Assembly: GCA_949425635.1 (NCBI GenBank)
Contig: CASPWD010000001.1
Location: forward strand, 310,001-374,000
DNA length: 64,000 bases
Source: an uncultured Bacilli bacterium
Lineage (GTDB): Bacteria; Bacillota_I; Bacilli_A; RF39; UBA660
Direction of reading: 5' to 3'
Shown here: positions 56,347 to 63,701 of the stretch, in pieces
Layout: each line of letters begins with the position of its first letter
Numbering within the stretch: position 1 is the first letter of the stretch
The notes under the pieces: model-generated
Seen by the model: the letters and a program-made list of their open reading frames with translations, nothing else
The model's database searches: none
Told to the model about the DNA's origin: nothing
Program-made: the position numbers and the translations under genes

Positions 56347-56372
56347 AAGGATGCTTAAAAAAGCATCCTTTT
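56347..56372 (+). terminator. Terminator of the gene at 55485
   Basis: AAGGATGCTT (56347-56356), AAAA loop and AAGCATCCTT (56361-56370), followed by TT. Confidence 0.85.
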
Positions 56373-56411
56373 ATAGTACTTTAAAGTTTAAACAAAGCAT
56401 AAATCATACTA

Positions 56412-56420
56412 TGATATAAT
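56412..56420 (+). promoter_or_regulatory. Extended -10 promoter of the HD gene at 56444
   Basis: TGATATAAT lies 23 bases before the ATG. Confidence 0.5.
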
Positions 56421-56443
56421 AAAAATATAAAAGGAGTAATTTT

Positions 56444-57088
56444 ATGAAAGAAAAAAATGTCATTAACTATTTTGTCCTATGTAATAAATTAAAAAATGTC
56501 ATTAGAACAGGCTGGCTAGATTGGAATATTAAAAGAGAAAGGGTCGAAAGTGTAGCTGAGCATATTTATAGTGTTAGTATGCTTGCTATTGCGATGTATT
56601 CAGAATATGAATATGATATAGATTTACATAAAGTTATAACAATGATAGCAGTTCATGAATTAGAAGAGATAATTATTGGAGACATTCCAGTTACTTCAAT
56701 TAACCATAAAAATAAAAAAAAAATAGGTCATCAAGCAGTAGAAGAGATACTTTCTCCATTATTAAAAGCTGAAGAAATTAAGTCTTTAATATTTGAATTT
56801 GACGAAAAAAATACTAAAGAAGCTCTATTTGCTTATCATTGTGATAAATTGGAATGTGACTTACAAGCACGTATATATGATGAGGAAGCTTGTATTGACT
56901 TGTCGAATCAACCAGAAAACTCAGAATACCATAGTGAATCTGTTCAAAACCGAGTTAATAGCGGATTAAAAACTTTTACCGACCTATGGTTTGCTGTTGA
57001 TGCTCACTACTATAACGATGATAAAAACTTTATGGAAGTATTCAACTATGCTAAATCACATGAAATAACTAAGAAAGATCAAGAATAA
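56444..57088 (+). CDS. YfbR-like HD_3 family protein (probable 5'-nucleotidase)
   Basis: The 214-residue protein follows the YfbR/HD_3 pattern: RVESVAEHIYS (His40), AVHELEEIIIGD (His71, Glu72) and HCDKLECDLQ (Asp134). YfbR enzymes remove phosphate from deoxynucleoside monophosphates. The usual His-Asp pair is His-Glu here, as in the paralogue at 46272-47366, so metal preference may differ. AAGGAG precedes the start. A wide inverted repeat (AAAACTCG at 57091-57098 with 57146-57153) may end the transcript. Confidence 0.8.
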   Translation: MKEKNVINYFVLCNKLKNVIRTGWLDWNIKRERVESVAEHIYSVSMLAIAMYSEYEYDIDLHKVITMIAVHELEEIIIGDIPVTSINHKNKKKIGHQAVEEILSPLLKAEEIKSLIFEFDEKNTKEALFAYHCDKLECDLQARIYDEEACIDLSNQPENSEYHSESVQNRVNSGLKTFTDLWFAVDAHYYNDDKNFMEVFNYAKSHEITKKDQE

Positions 57089-57090
57089 AC

Positions 57091-57153
57091 AAAACTCGAA
57101 CTAGTAATGAAATGCACCCTTGTAAGTAGACATCAATAAAAAACGCGAGTTTT
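57091..57153 (+). terminator. Possible terminator of the HD gene at 56444
   Basis: AAAACTCG (57091-57098) and CGAGTTTT (57146-57153) are exact complements but 47 bases apart, so the hairpin is doubtful. Confidence 0.4.
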
Positions 57154-57208
57154 ATTATATTAAAATCTATGTTAAGATATAAATCAAATATTTAGAAATA
57201 GGTGTATT

Positions 57209-58102
57209 ATGGAAGAGCAAAAAGTAAAAGAAGAGTTAATTAGGAGATACATATACTTATATGATAATAAAGAACTAATACTATCTCTATTTATTAGTGC
57301 AGGGATTGAAGAAAAAAGTTTAAAAAGAAGATTACAAGAAGCCAAAGCGACATTAAAAAGCTATAAGAAAAATGGTATAAATGATCAAGCAATGCTAAGT
57401 ATGTTAATAAAATCAATAGAACAAATAAAAGAAAGTTTAGATAATCCTAAATTTTACTTAAAGGATGAAATTCCTGAAGAATTATTGCAGATGATTGAAG
57501 ATTTCTTATTTACTGATTATCCTTTAGAAACAACAGATTTATATAAAGAAATAGAAAATATGAGAAGCGACGAGGTAGAGCTTGCTAATGCTGAATATTT
57601 AATAAATGATATTAATTCTACAAGAGAAAAAAATATCTTTCTTCGAAAACGTCAAATATTTACCGTATGGCATATTCTTGATTATGTAAGAAAAAAACAT
57701 TCAAATAATCAAGATATTCAAGAATATTTAGATATATTTTATAATTTAGAAAGATATATGTTAACTGGTTTTGATTGGGAAAGTGGATATTACTTAGAAA
57801 AATATGATGAGGAAGCTCATGAAAGTTACATTGATGCTTACCCTCATTACATAGTAAGTGGTGTAAAAACTAAATTTGATGAAAGCTATATTATGACTTC
57901 GTATAAAGGTAACGAATTTGAACATGAAGACGAATATTTTGAATCAATAGAGTTTTCTACACATCCAAGAATAGTAAACAACTACCCAACAAGCTTTGTA
58001 TATAAAGCAATCAGACTAGAACCAATTTCTGAATCTGATAAAAAGAAATTGTATACAGAATTACGAGGAAAAACTAAAATATTCTCATCAAAGGGCGAAT
58101 AA
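57209..58102 (+). CDS. Protein of unknown function, 297 residues
   Basis: I do not recognise this protein. It is acidic, mostly helical in the first 190 residues, and ends with a more mixed domain containing DAYPHYIVSGVKTKFDESY and several His and Tyr residues. No signal peptide or membrane segment. TAGGTG precedes the start. The HAD-like gene starts one base after its stop and TatD follows two bases after that, so the three form an operon and this protein may work with them on nucleic acids or phosphate compounds; that is only context. Confidence 0.72.
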   Translation: MEEQKVKEELIRRYIYLYDNKELILSLFISAGIEEKSLKRRLQEAKATLKSYKKNGINDQAMLSMLIKSIEQIKESLDNPKFYLKDEIPEELLQMIEDFLFTDYPLETTDLYKEIENMRSDEVELANAEYLINDINSTREKNIFLRKRQIFTVWHILDYVRKKHSNNQDIQEYLDIFYNLERYMLTGFDWESGYYLEKYDEEAHESYIDAYPHYIVSGVKTKFDESYIMTSYKGNEFEHEDEYFESIEFSTHPRIVNNYPTSFVYKAIRLEPISESDKKKLYTELRGKTKIFSSKGE

Positions 58103-58103
58103 T

Positions 58104-58598
58104 ATGAAAGTAGTATTTTTAGATTTTAATGGTGTCTTAGACACTTGGGATAATATGAACATAGTTAATCAAGATAATTTAAGAAGATTAAAAAGAATAA
58201 TAGAAGAAACGGGAGCCAAAGTAGTAATATCTTCTTCTGTAAAAAATACTTACTATTTTTTAGGAACACACAGCACTATATTTAAATATTTAGCTAAGAC
58301 GATAACAGAAGCAGAAATTGAAATAGTAGGAATCACTCCTCTAGCTAGTGGAAAAGAAAATGAAATAAAAATGTACTTAGAAAGTCATCCTGAAGTAGAA
58401 GCATTTTGTATTTTAGATGATGAAGGAGATTTTTTAGAATTTAAAGAAAACTATGTTAAATTACCTCTTCAATCACAAGAAAGTCCTGATGGCCTAAGTG
58501 ACGAACATGTTAATCAAGCAATATCAATATTAAATAAAAAAGAGTATTTAAATACCCCAGTCCTTAAAAAGACTCCTATAAAAAAGAATGGAGAATAA
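58104..58598 (+). CDS. HAD-like protein of the Swiss Army Knife RNA repair type
   Basis: The 164-residue protein has HAD motif I as FLDFNGVLD (Asp7), motif II as KVVISSS near 41-46 and motif IV as FCILDDEGDF, a pattern like the HAD domain described in Swiss Army Knife RNA repair proteins. The second Asp of the usual DxD is Asn here, which would weaken classic phosphatase catalysis. It is probably cytoplasmic. It lies in a tight operon between the unknown 57209 gene and tatD. Substrate unknown. Confidence 0.75.
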   Translation: MKVVFLDFNGVLDTWDNMNIVNQDNLRRLKRIIEETGAKVVISSSVKNTYYFLGTHSTIFKYLAKTITEAEIEIVGITPLASGKENEIKMYLESHPEVEAFCILDDEGDFLEFKENYVKLPLQSQESPDGLSDEHVNQAISILNKKEYLNTPVLKKTPIKKNGE

Positions 58599-58600
58599 TT

Positions 58601-59356
58601 ATGGCAATAGATTCACACATGCATATTAATTCATTAGTTATAGATAATTCTCCTACTAGCATAAAACATATAAATGATAATGATAAGATAGAAAGAGCCA
58701 TTAATGTTGGATTAAATGAGTCATCATCAAAAGAATCACTTGAAATCTCTTTATCTAATCCAAAGTTTTATTCTTCAATAGGAGTTCATCCATTATATAT
58801 TGAAGGAGAAAATTTAGACTTCCTTTATTCTCTAGGTCATCATGAAAAAGTAGTTGCTATTGGTGAAATAGGATTAGATACTTTAAAACCAAATTTAGAA
58901 GAGCAAAAACGATATTTAATTGCTCAAATATTAATCGCTAATGAATTACATCTCCCAGTAATTATTCACTCAAATAACTCTAACAATGCTGTAATAGAAA
59001 TATTTGAAAAATATGCAAAGCCAAAGTATGGCTGTGTCTTCCATTGTTTTCAACCAGATATAGAAGTTCTAAGATATTTAGTTGCTAATGGATTTTATGT
59101 ATCATTTGCAGGACGCTTAACTTACAAGAATGCTAAAAAGTCTCATTTAGTAGCAAGACAAACTCCAGATAGTTTATTCCTTGTTGAAACGGATAGTCCT
59201 TATATCTCACCAGAACCATTTAGGGACAAAATTAACGAATCAGCTAATCTAAAATATATTATAGATAAATTAGCTGAAGTTAAAGGCTTAACTTATGAAG
59301 AAACCGAAAAATTATCAACAGAAAATGCCAAAAGACTATTTAAGAAAATAAGATAA
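58601..59356 (+). CDS. TatD-family metal-dependent hydrolase (probable deoxyribonuclease)
   Basis: TatD proteins are TIM-barrel metal hydrolases with DNase activity, used in DNA repair and DNA breakdown. The 251-residue protein has the metal sites: DSHMHIN near 4-10 (usually DTHCHL), AIGEIGLD near 86, PVIIHS near 121, GCVFHCF near 146 and ETDSPYISPEP near 200. The length is normal. It ends a three-gene operon after the HAD-like gene (two-base gap). The downstream inverted repeat at 59390-59433 may terminate it or control the next gene. Confidence 0.9.
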   Translation: MAIDSHMHINSLVIDNSPTSIKHINDNDKIERAINVGLNESSSKESLEISLSNPKFYSSIGVHPLYIEGENLDFLYSLGHHEKVVAIGEIGLDTLKPNLEEQKRYLIAQILIANELHLPVIIHSNNSNNAVIEIFEKYAKPKYGCVFHCFQPDIEVLRYLVANGFYVSFAGRLTYKNAKKSHLVARQTPDSLFLVETDSPYISPEPFRDKINESANLKYIIDKLAEVKGLTYEETEKLSTENAKRLFKKIR

Positions 59357-59384
59357 TTTTTGATATAAAGTAATTTACAAACCA

Positions 59385-59413
59385 TTGCGAAACCTCCAAT
59401 AATATGGTCTAAT
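59385..59413 (+). promoter_or_regulatory. Possible promoter of the gene at 59438
   Basis: TTGCGA (59385-59390) and TCTAAT (59408-59413) are 17 bases apart with TGG before the -10. It overlaps the left arm of the inverted repeat. Confidence 0.4.
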
Positions 59414-59433
59414 ATATTATAAATTGGAGGTTT
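59390..59433 (+). repeat. Inverted repeat that hides the ribosome binding site of the gene at 59438
   Basis: AAACCTCCAAT (59390-59400) is the exact complement of ATTGGAGGTTT (59423-59433). The right arm contains the GGAGG of the next gene, and the left arm is a perfect anti-Shine-Dalgarno mimic. It may serve as the tatD terminator, a translation switch, or both. Confidence 0.6.
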
Positions 59434-59437
59434 TACT

Positions 59438-60310
59438 ATGGAAAAATTAGATTTTACTTTAATTGATCAAATACCAAAATCTTCTAACTTTACTTTATTA
59501 GAAGATATCTTTCAGGATTTAAAGATACTTTCTCCATCATTTTATAGAAGTTATGGGTTCCATCCAAAATATGAAGAATATATACGAAAACTTCTCCATA
59601 ATAGACTAAAAATGAATGTTGAGTATATTTGTGATACAACAACTAAAACTGCAATTCCTAAAGAAGAAGACATCCTAAACTACATAGTTTATCGTCATCA
59701 CAAAGCAATCCTATGGATGCTAGATGACAAATATACAGATATAAATCATGTAGATTTAACTGATGCATGCATTGTCTCAAGCTTTAAAGTTAAAGATATC
59801 TGTGATGAACTAAAAATACCATGCAAAGTATGTCAAATTCATCCAGGATATGACCATACTGCCAGACTTTTTGGATTATGTGGCTTTCATTATTTTACTA
59901 TCATCACAATTAATAACAAGAATTATCTTATTGATTGTACTTACAAACAATTCTTTAAAAAAGCGAATTGCTTACTAGAAGAAATAGGTGTTCCCCTAAC
60001 ATGTGCACCATCCCCAGGAATATTCATGCAGCAAACAGAAACTAGACAGCGTGTTGCTAATAAAATCCTTAAAGATGGTTGGATTGAATTAACGGAAGAA
60101 ACTCTTAAAGATTATTGTGATGGCTTTACATTATCATTTAGAAACGGCTTATATTATGAACAATTTAATGATAATTCTTTTACAACTTCATATACTTATG
60201 AAGACTACATGAGATTTTTAGAAGGGAAAGACAATCAAATCAATCACGAACCAATCGAGTGTCTTGGCCCACTTAAAAAAGTTTTAAAAAAACCAATATC
60301 ATTAAAATAA
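59438..60310 (+). CDS. Transglutaminase-like cysteine-protease-fold protein
   Basis: The 290-residue protein has no signal peptide. A Cys-His-Asp order typical of transglutaminase-like enzymes is visible: DLTDACIVSSFKVKDI (Cys111), GFHYFTIITI (His151) and YLIDCTYKQF (Asp166). The rest is mixed alpha/beta with several extra Cys and His. It is not closely similar to 50736-51764 but shares the fold pattern. Its ribosome binding site lies within a perfect inverted repeat. Target and reaction are unknown; peptide hydrolysis or deamidation is possible. Confidence 0.7.
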   Translation: MEKLDFTLIDQIPKSSNFTLLEDIFQDLKILSPSFYRSYGFHPKYEEYIRKLLHNRLKMNVEYICDTTTKTAIPKEEDILNYIVYRHHKAILWMLDDKYTDINHVDLTDACIVSSFKVKDICDELKIPCKVCQIHPGYDHTARLFGLCGFHYFTIITINNKNYLIDCTYKQFFKKANCLLEEIGVPLTCAPSPGIFMQQTETRQRVANKILKDGWIELTEETLKDYCDGFTLSFRNGLYYEQFNDNSFTTSYTYEDYMRFLEGKDNQINHEPIECLGPLKKVLKKPISLK

Positions 60311-60409
60311 AATGTCTAAAATTTTTCTTTGTTTTACATTATAATGATTATTTATCTTTAAATATAACTTAACTTCTCATATAATTTAAATAAGAAAGAA
60401 GAGTGTAAT

Positions 60410-60991
60410 ATGAAAACACCATTAAGATTTCAAGTAACCGAATTTGATTGTGGAACAATTTCTTTATTAAACGCCTTTAGCTTCTTATTTGAAAGAGATG
60501 AAATACCAGCTGAATTAGTAAAAGCAATTCATAAATATACTTTAGATTGCTATGATGAATTTGGGAATATTGGCCAAGGTGGAACATCACGTGAAGCTAT
60601 AGATAAATTAACTCATTGGGTAACTAAGTATGCTAATTCTAAAAACTTTAATGTAAAATGCGAGAGGTTAGATAAAGAAAATGTTACATATGAAAGAATT
60701 CAAGATTGTATAAATAAAAAAGGCTGTGTCTTAATAAGATGTTGGCAAGAATGTGAACATTACTCTATTATTACAAATATAAATTCTAAAAAGGCATATA
60801 TCTTCGATCCTTATTACTTAGATAAAACTGAATACAATAAAGATAAGCAAGTAAAGATAGTCTTAAATAAACCCTTTACTCACAATCGTGTAGTAACTTT
60901 AAAAAGACTGTTTGGTCAAAGTAAAAGCGACTTTTCTTTAGGAGAGATAGCAAGAAGAGAGTGTGTCTTAATAACAAGAACAGATAAATAA
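60410..60991 (+). CDS. Peptidase C39-like cysteine protease homologue
   Basis: The 193-residue protein looks like a stand-alone papain-like domain of the C39 group: RFQVTEFDCGTISLLNAF has the oxyanion Gln8 and catalytic Cys14, CEHYSIIT the His117 and YIFDPYY the Asp133. C39 domains usually trim leader peptides of bacteriocins in ABC transporters, but here no transporter is attached and no signal peptide is seen, so a cytoplasmic processing role is possible. It is the fourth cysteine-protease-fold gene within 10 kb. It lies 99 bases after the gene at 59438 and precedes the tRNA-like RNA. Confidence 0.78.
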   Translation: MKTPLRFQVTEFDCGTISLLNAFSFLFERDEIPAELVKAIHKYTLDCYDEFGNIGQGGTSREAIDKLTHWVTKYANSKNFNVKCERLDKENVTYERIQDCINKKGCVLIRCWQECEHYSIITNINSKKAYIFDPYYLDKTEYNKDKQVKIVLNKPFTHNRVVTLKRLFGQSKSDFSLGEIARRECVLITRTDK

Positions 60992-61031
60992 GACATATTT
61001 TGTCATAAAAGTGTAAATATTTATTAATATT

Positions 61032-61061
61032 TTGTATAAAATCTTAATAATGTGTTATTAT
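61032..61061 (+). promoter_or_regulatory. Promoter of the tRNA-like RNA
   Basis: TTGTAT (61032-61037), 18-base spacer, TATTAT (61056-61061) with TGT as an extended -10. Transcription would start near 61068, about 23 bases before the mature 5' end. Confidence 0.55.
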
Positions 61062-61090
61062 ATTAATGTACTTGAAAAAAGTATATTCAT

Positions 61091-61166
61091 GCCGAGGTAG
61101 TTGTAACGTTAGAACGTATACTTCGTTTGTATAAGGTGACTTGTTTAACTCAGTCCCTCGGCACCA
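61091..61166 (+). tRNA. Highly diverged tRNA-like RNA, anticodon position CGT
   Basis: The 76-base element has a perfect acceptor stem GCCGAGG/CCTCGGC, discriminator A and encoded CCA. The anticodon arm is perfect (TATAC/GTATA) with loop TTCGTTT, giving CGT as in tRNA-Thr. The D-arm keeps its length but has only three pairs and lacks the GG of the loop; the T-arm has only about three pairs and the T-loop TTTAACT lost C56. Base 37 is T instead of a purine. All segment lengths match a normal tRNA. It may be a decayed tRNA gene or a tRNA used outside translation. Confidence 0.6.
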
Positions 61167-61179
61167 TTTAGAAAATATT

Positions 61180-61201
61180 CCTCGTATATCGAGGTTTTTT
61201 T
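61180..61201 (+). terminator. Terminator of the tRNA-like RNA
   Basis: CCTCG (61180-61184), TATAT loop, CGAGG (61190-61194), then seven T residues. Confidence 0.85.
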
Positions 61202-61329
61202 ATTGCCCAAAATTTTGCTATGAAAGCCACAACTTATTACGTGTTTGTCAACTAAAAGACTAATTTATATAATTTTAATTACATAAATCAACAATTTGTA
61301 CATTTTGTATACCCAAATGTTATTTTTTT

Positions 61330-61338
61330 TGCTATAAT
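61330..61338 (+). promoter_or_regulatory. Extended -10 promoter of the gene at 61365
   Basis: TGCTATAAT lies 27 bases before the ATG. Confidence 0.6.
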
Positions 61339-61364
61339 TTCCTTATAGACTAGGAGTAATTATT

Positions 61365-62642
61365 ATGGATAAGAAGTATACAAGCATAAATGAACAATGT
61401 TACATAGTATCCCTTGATAATGGTATCCGTAGAGAAGAACCCATTACTATTGATGTAGTAAATAGTTTTAAAGATGGTTCAGTGTTAGTTCAATTGAATA
61501 AAACAGTATTTGGAGTATTTAAATCAAATAGTTTAAATCCCGAAACGATGTATATAGATGACTTAGATATTATCAAAGCAGAAATTGCTGAATTATTAGA
61601 TGTTGACCACGAAGATGTCAAAAGAATTGTTACAGAAGATAAAACATTAGGAAATTTCACTTTACTTAATTATAGTAAAGATATTGAAACAAGAATTTCA
61701 GCAACAACAGTCTTAAATCATATAATTAAATATGTTAATCAAGGTATTATTGTAGGAGATGAAGCCGCTTGGTTAACTAAAGTTCTTCAATATCAAACTG
61801 GTCAAAAAGAATCTAGTATAAAAAATCCAGCAGAAATCGAAGATATTATAAATCTAGGTAGCTATTCATTAATCAAAGAAATAGAACTACAAACAGGACT
61901 ACCTCTTGAAGAGAGCACTAAAAGAGCAATCGAAAAACATTATATTAGAATGATTCTTTTTGATATCTTAGTAAATCGTAAATATCGTGGTTTAGATTAC
62001 TATTTAATAAGTAAAATAAATAACCAAGGAAAGCCAGTTTGGAGTGATGCTTATTTAGCACCTATTTCTGTATCAAATACTGCTGAGAAAGACGCTTTAG
62101 TTGGAGATAAAGAATATTTATTAAATAATAAACTTGTTGATAAAGAAGTCTTAATTCAAGTACTATTTGATAAATATTATAGAGAAATAAAGAAATTAAC
62201 AGAAGCATTAAATGATGCTAAAAAGTTATATACAGATGCAATAAGCAGGATTATTTACAATAACACAGATTTAGATAAAGCTCCTGCCATAGAAGAAAAA
62301 ATAATAAATAGTCTTACTGGAATTGCTAAACTTCAAAGTGACTATGAAGCAAAACTGGATAAAGAACAAAAAACAAATAAAGTTGAAAGAACAATGGCGA
62401 CTCAAAGCTTAAATGTTAGAGTAACTGCTAAATTAGATTTAATTCAAAAGAGATATCCTATAAATCCTAAAGATCATCCAGAATTAAAAAATAAAAAGAA
62501 ATTAAGTGAAGAAGATATAAAATTAGTTGTTGAAGAAGAGCATACTGGCTTTACAGCAACTCCTGTTCTTATTGCAATGATATCATTAATATGTGGTATT
62601 GGAATTGGAATAGCTTATGTACTTATAACATTTGGAAACTAG
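61365..62642 (+). CDS. Tail-anchored protein with a HipA-like segment
   Basis: The 425-residue protein is cytoplasmic except for one C-terminal membrane segment (about 398-421), so it is tail-anchored. The region 190-235 (IRMILFDILVNRKYRGLDYYLI, then W and LAP) recalls the C-lobe of HipA/PI3K-like kinases, where FDxLIxNxDRHxxN is followed by LAPxYD, but the catalytic Asp and His positions are replaced, so kinase activity is doubtful. Residues 270-350 are coiled-coil-like. TAGGAGTAAT precedes the ATG. It begins a run of short-spaced genes that continues past the window end. Confidence 0.65.
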   Translation: MDKKYTSINEQCYIVSLDNGIRREEPITIDVVNSFKDGSVLVQLNKTVFGVFKSNSLNPETMYIDDLDIIKAEIAELLDVDHEDVKRIVTEDKTLGNFTLLNYSKDIETRISATTVLNHIIKYVNQGIIVGDEAAWLTKVLQYQTGQKESSIKNPAEIEDIINLGSYSLIKEIELQTGLPLEESTKRAIEKHYIRMILFDILVNRKYRGLDYYLISKINNQGKPVWSDAYLAPISVSNTAEKDALVGDKEYLLNNKLVDKEVLIQVLFDKYYREIKKLTEALNDAKKLYTDAISRIIYNNTDLDKAPAIEEKIINSLTGIAKLQSDYEAKLDKEQKTNKVERTMATQSLNVRVTAKLDLIQKRYPINPKDHPELKNKKKLSEEDIKLVVEEEHTGFTATPVLIAMISLICGIGIGIAYVLITFGN

Positions 62643-62713
62643 AAATAGTTTCCTTATTTCTTGCAATAAACTATAAATCATTATAAAATAAACATAAGCA
62701 AAGGGTGGTTTAG

Positions 62714-63241
62714 TTGAAAACAAAAACCAAAAAAGTAAAAAAAACTCACAATAAATTTACCATTAACATCATTTTTATAGTAATAATAGTTTTACTAGTA
62801 ATATCAAATATTTACTTTATATTTAGTTATAAAGAAATAGATAAAGAAGAAAGAGTTATTGAAGAAGTATTATTTGTCGAAACCAATGATGAATATAATG
62901 CTACAAAAAAATACTATGCTACATTAAACTATACAAAATTTAAAAAAAAATATAAAAGTAAAGATATAACAACAATTGCAGTTGTAGATAATTCAACTAA
63001 TACATATAATAAGTTCATAGAATTGGTAAATAAAATGTCTTACTATAAAAATACTAAAATGTATTTGTTAGAAATAAATAAATTATCACGCAAAAATGAA
63101 ATAGCGTTCTATAACCTAGATGATCGTCTTCGTGATTTAGAAACTAATTATATAATAACAGTAAGTAATAACAAAATAATTTCCATAACAACTTTTGAGA
63201 ATACAGAATTAAATAAAATAATAGAAGGATTAGGTGAATAA
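62714..63241 (+). CDS. Membrane-anchored protein, possibly thioredoxin-like fold
   Basis: The 175-residue product starts at TTG, preceded by AAGGGTGG (62701-62708). A basic start and one membrane segment (about 18-39) are followed by an outside domain of about 130 residues. TIAVVDNSTNTYNKFIELVNKM and ETNYIITVSNNKIISITTF resemble the strand-helix and the cis-Pro-side strands of a thioredoxin-like fold, but there is no CxxC, so a redox role is unlikely. Function unknown. The next gene begins at the stop codon region. Confidence 0.6.
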   Translation: MKTKTKKVKKTHNKFTINIIFIVIIVLLVISNIYFIFSYKEIDKEERVIEEVLFVETNDEYNATKKYYATLNYTKFKKKYKSKDITTIAVVDNSTNTYNKFIELVNKMSYYKNTKMYLLEINKLSRKNEIAFYNLDDRLRDLETNYIITVSNNKIISITTFENTELNKIIEGLGE

Positions 63242-63242
63242 T

Positions 63243-63689
63243 ATGGGAAAAGTATATGATCAAGTAATGATGTTTAAAGCAAAATATCCTGGTACAATAA
63301 CTTGGTGGCGTTTGCGCAAACATGCAGCAGTAATAGAAGAACATCTTAATGCAGATGAAGAGCCTTTATATACATTTGCTGGTCAAAAAAATGACGATAT
63401 GTTAGATTTATTTTCTACATCAGTTTTATGTTTAACTAATAAAAGAATACTAATTGGACAAGATCATATTCTTACAGGATATACTCTTAATTCAATAACA
63501 CCAGACATGTTTAATGACATGCAAGTATATAAAGGATTATTTTTTGGAAAAATAACAATTGATACAGTAAAAGAAGTAGTTGTATTTACAAACCTAGATA
63601 AGAAAGCATTACCAGAAATTGAAACAGCAATATCTAGTAATATGATGGAACAAAAAATAAAGTATGGTAACTTAAATAGAACTAAATAA
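63243..63689 (+). CDS. Bacterial PH-like domain protein
   Basis: The 148-residue protein has the strand pattern of a bacterial PH domain: EEPLYTFAGQKNDD, then CLTNKRILIGQ and DTVKEVVVFTNLDKKALPEIETAI, including the common TNKRIxI core. Such domains often bind lipids or partner proteins at the membrane. No membrane segment. The ATG at 63243 follows AGGTGAAT; the GTG at 63234 is inside the ribosome binding site. It lies between two single-pass membrane protein genes and may form a complex with them. Confidence 0.75.
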   Translation: MGKVYDQVMMFKAKYPGTITWWRLRKHAAVIEEHLNADEEPLYTFAGQKNDDMLDLFSTSVLCLTNKRILIGQDHILTGYTLNSITPDMFNDMQVYKGLFFGKITIDTVKEVVVFTNLDKKALPEIETAISSNMMEQKIKYGNLNRTK

Positions 63690-63701
63690 TATGGAGTAAT
63701 T

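Noticed and set aside
62714-63241. Thioredoxin or disulfide oxidase for the Cys-repeat protein
   Set aside because: No CxxC or other Cys pair is present, so a redox role is not supported.
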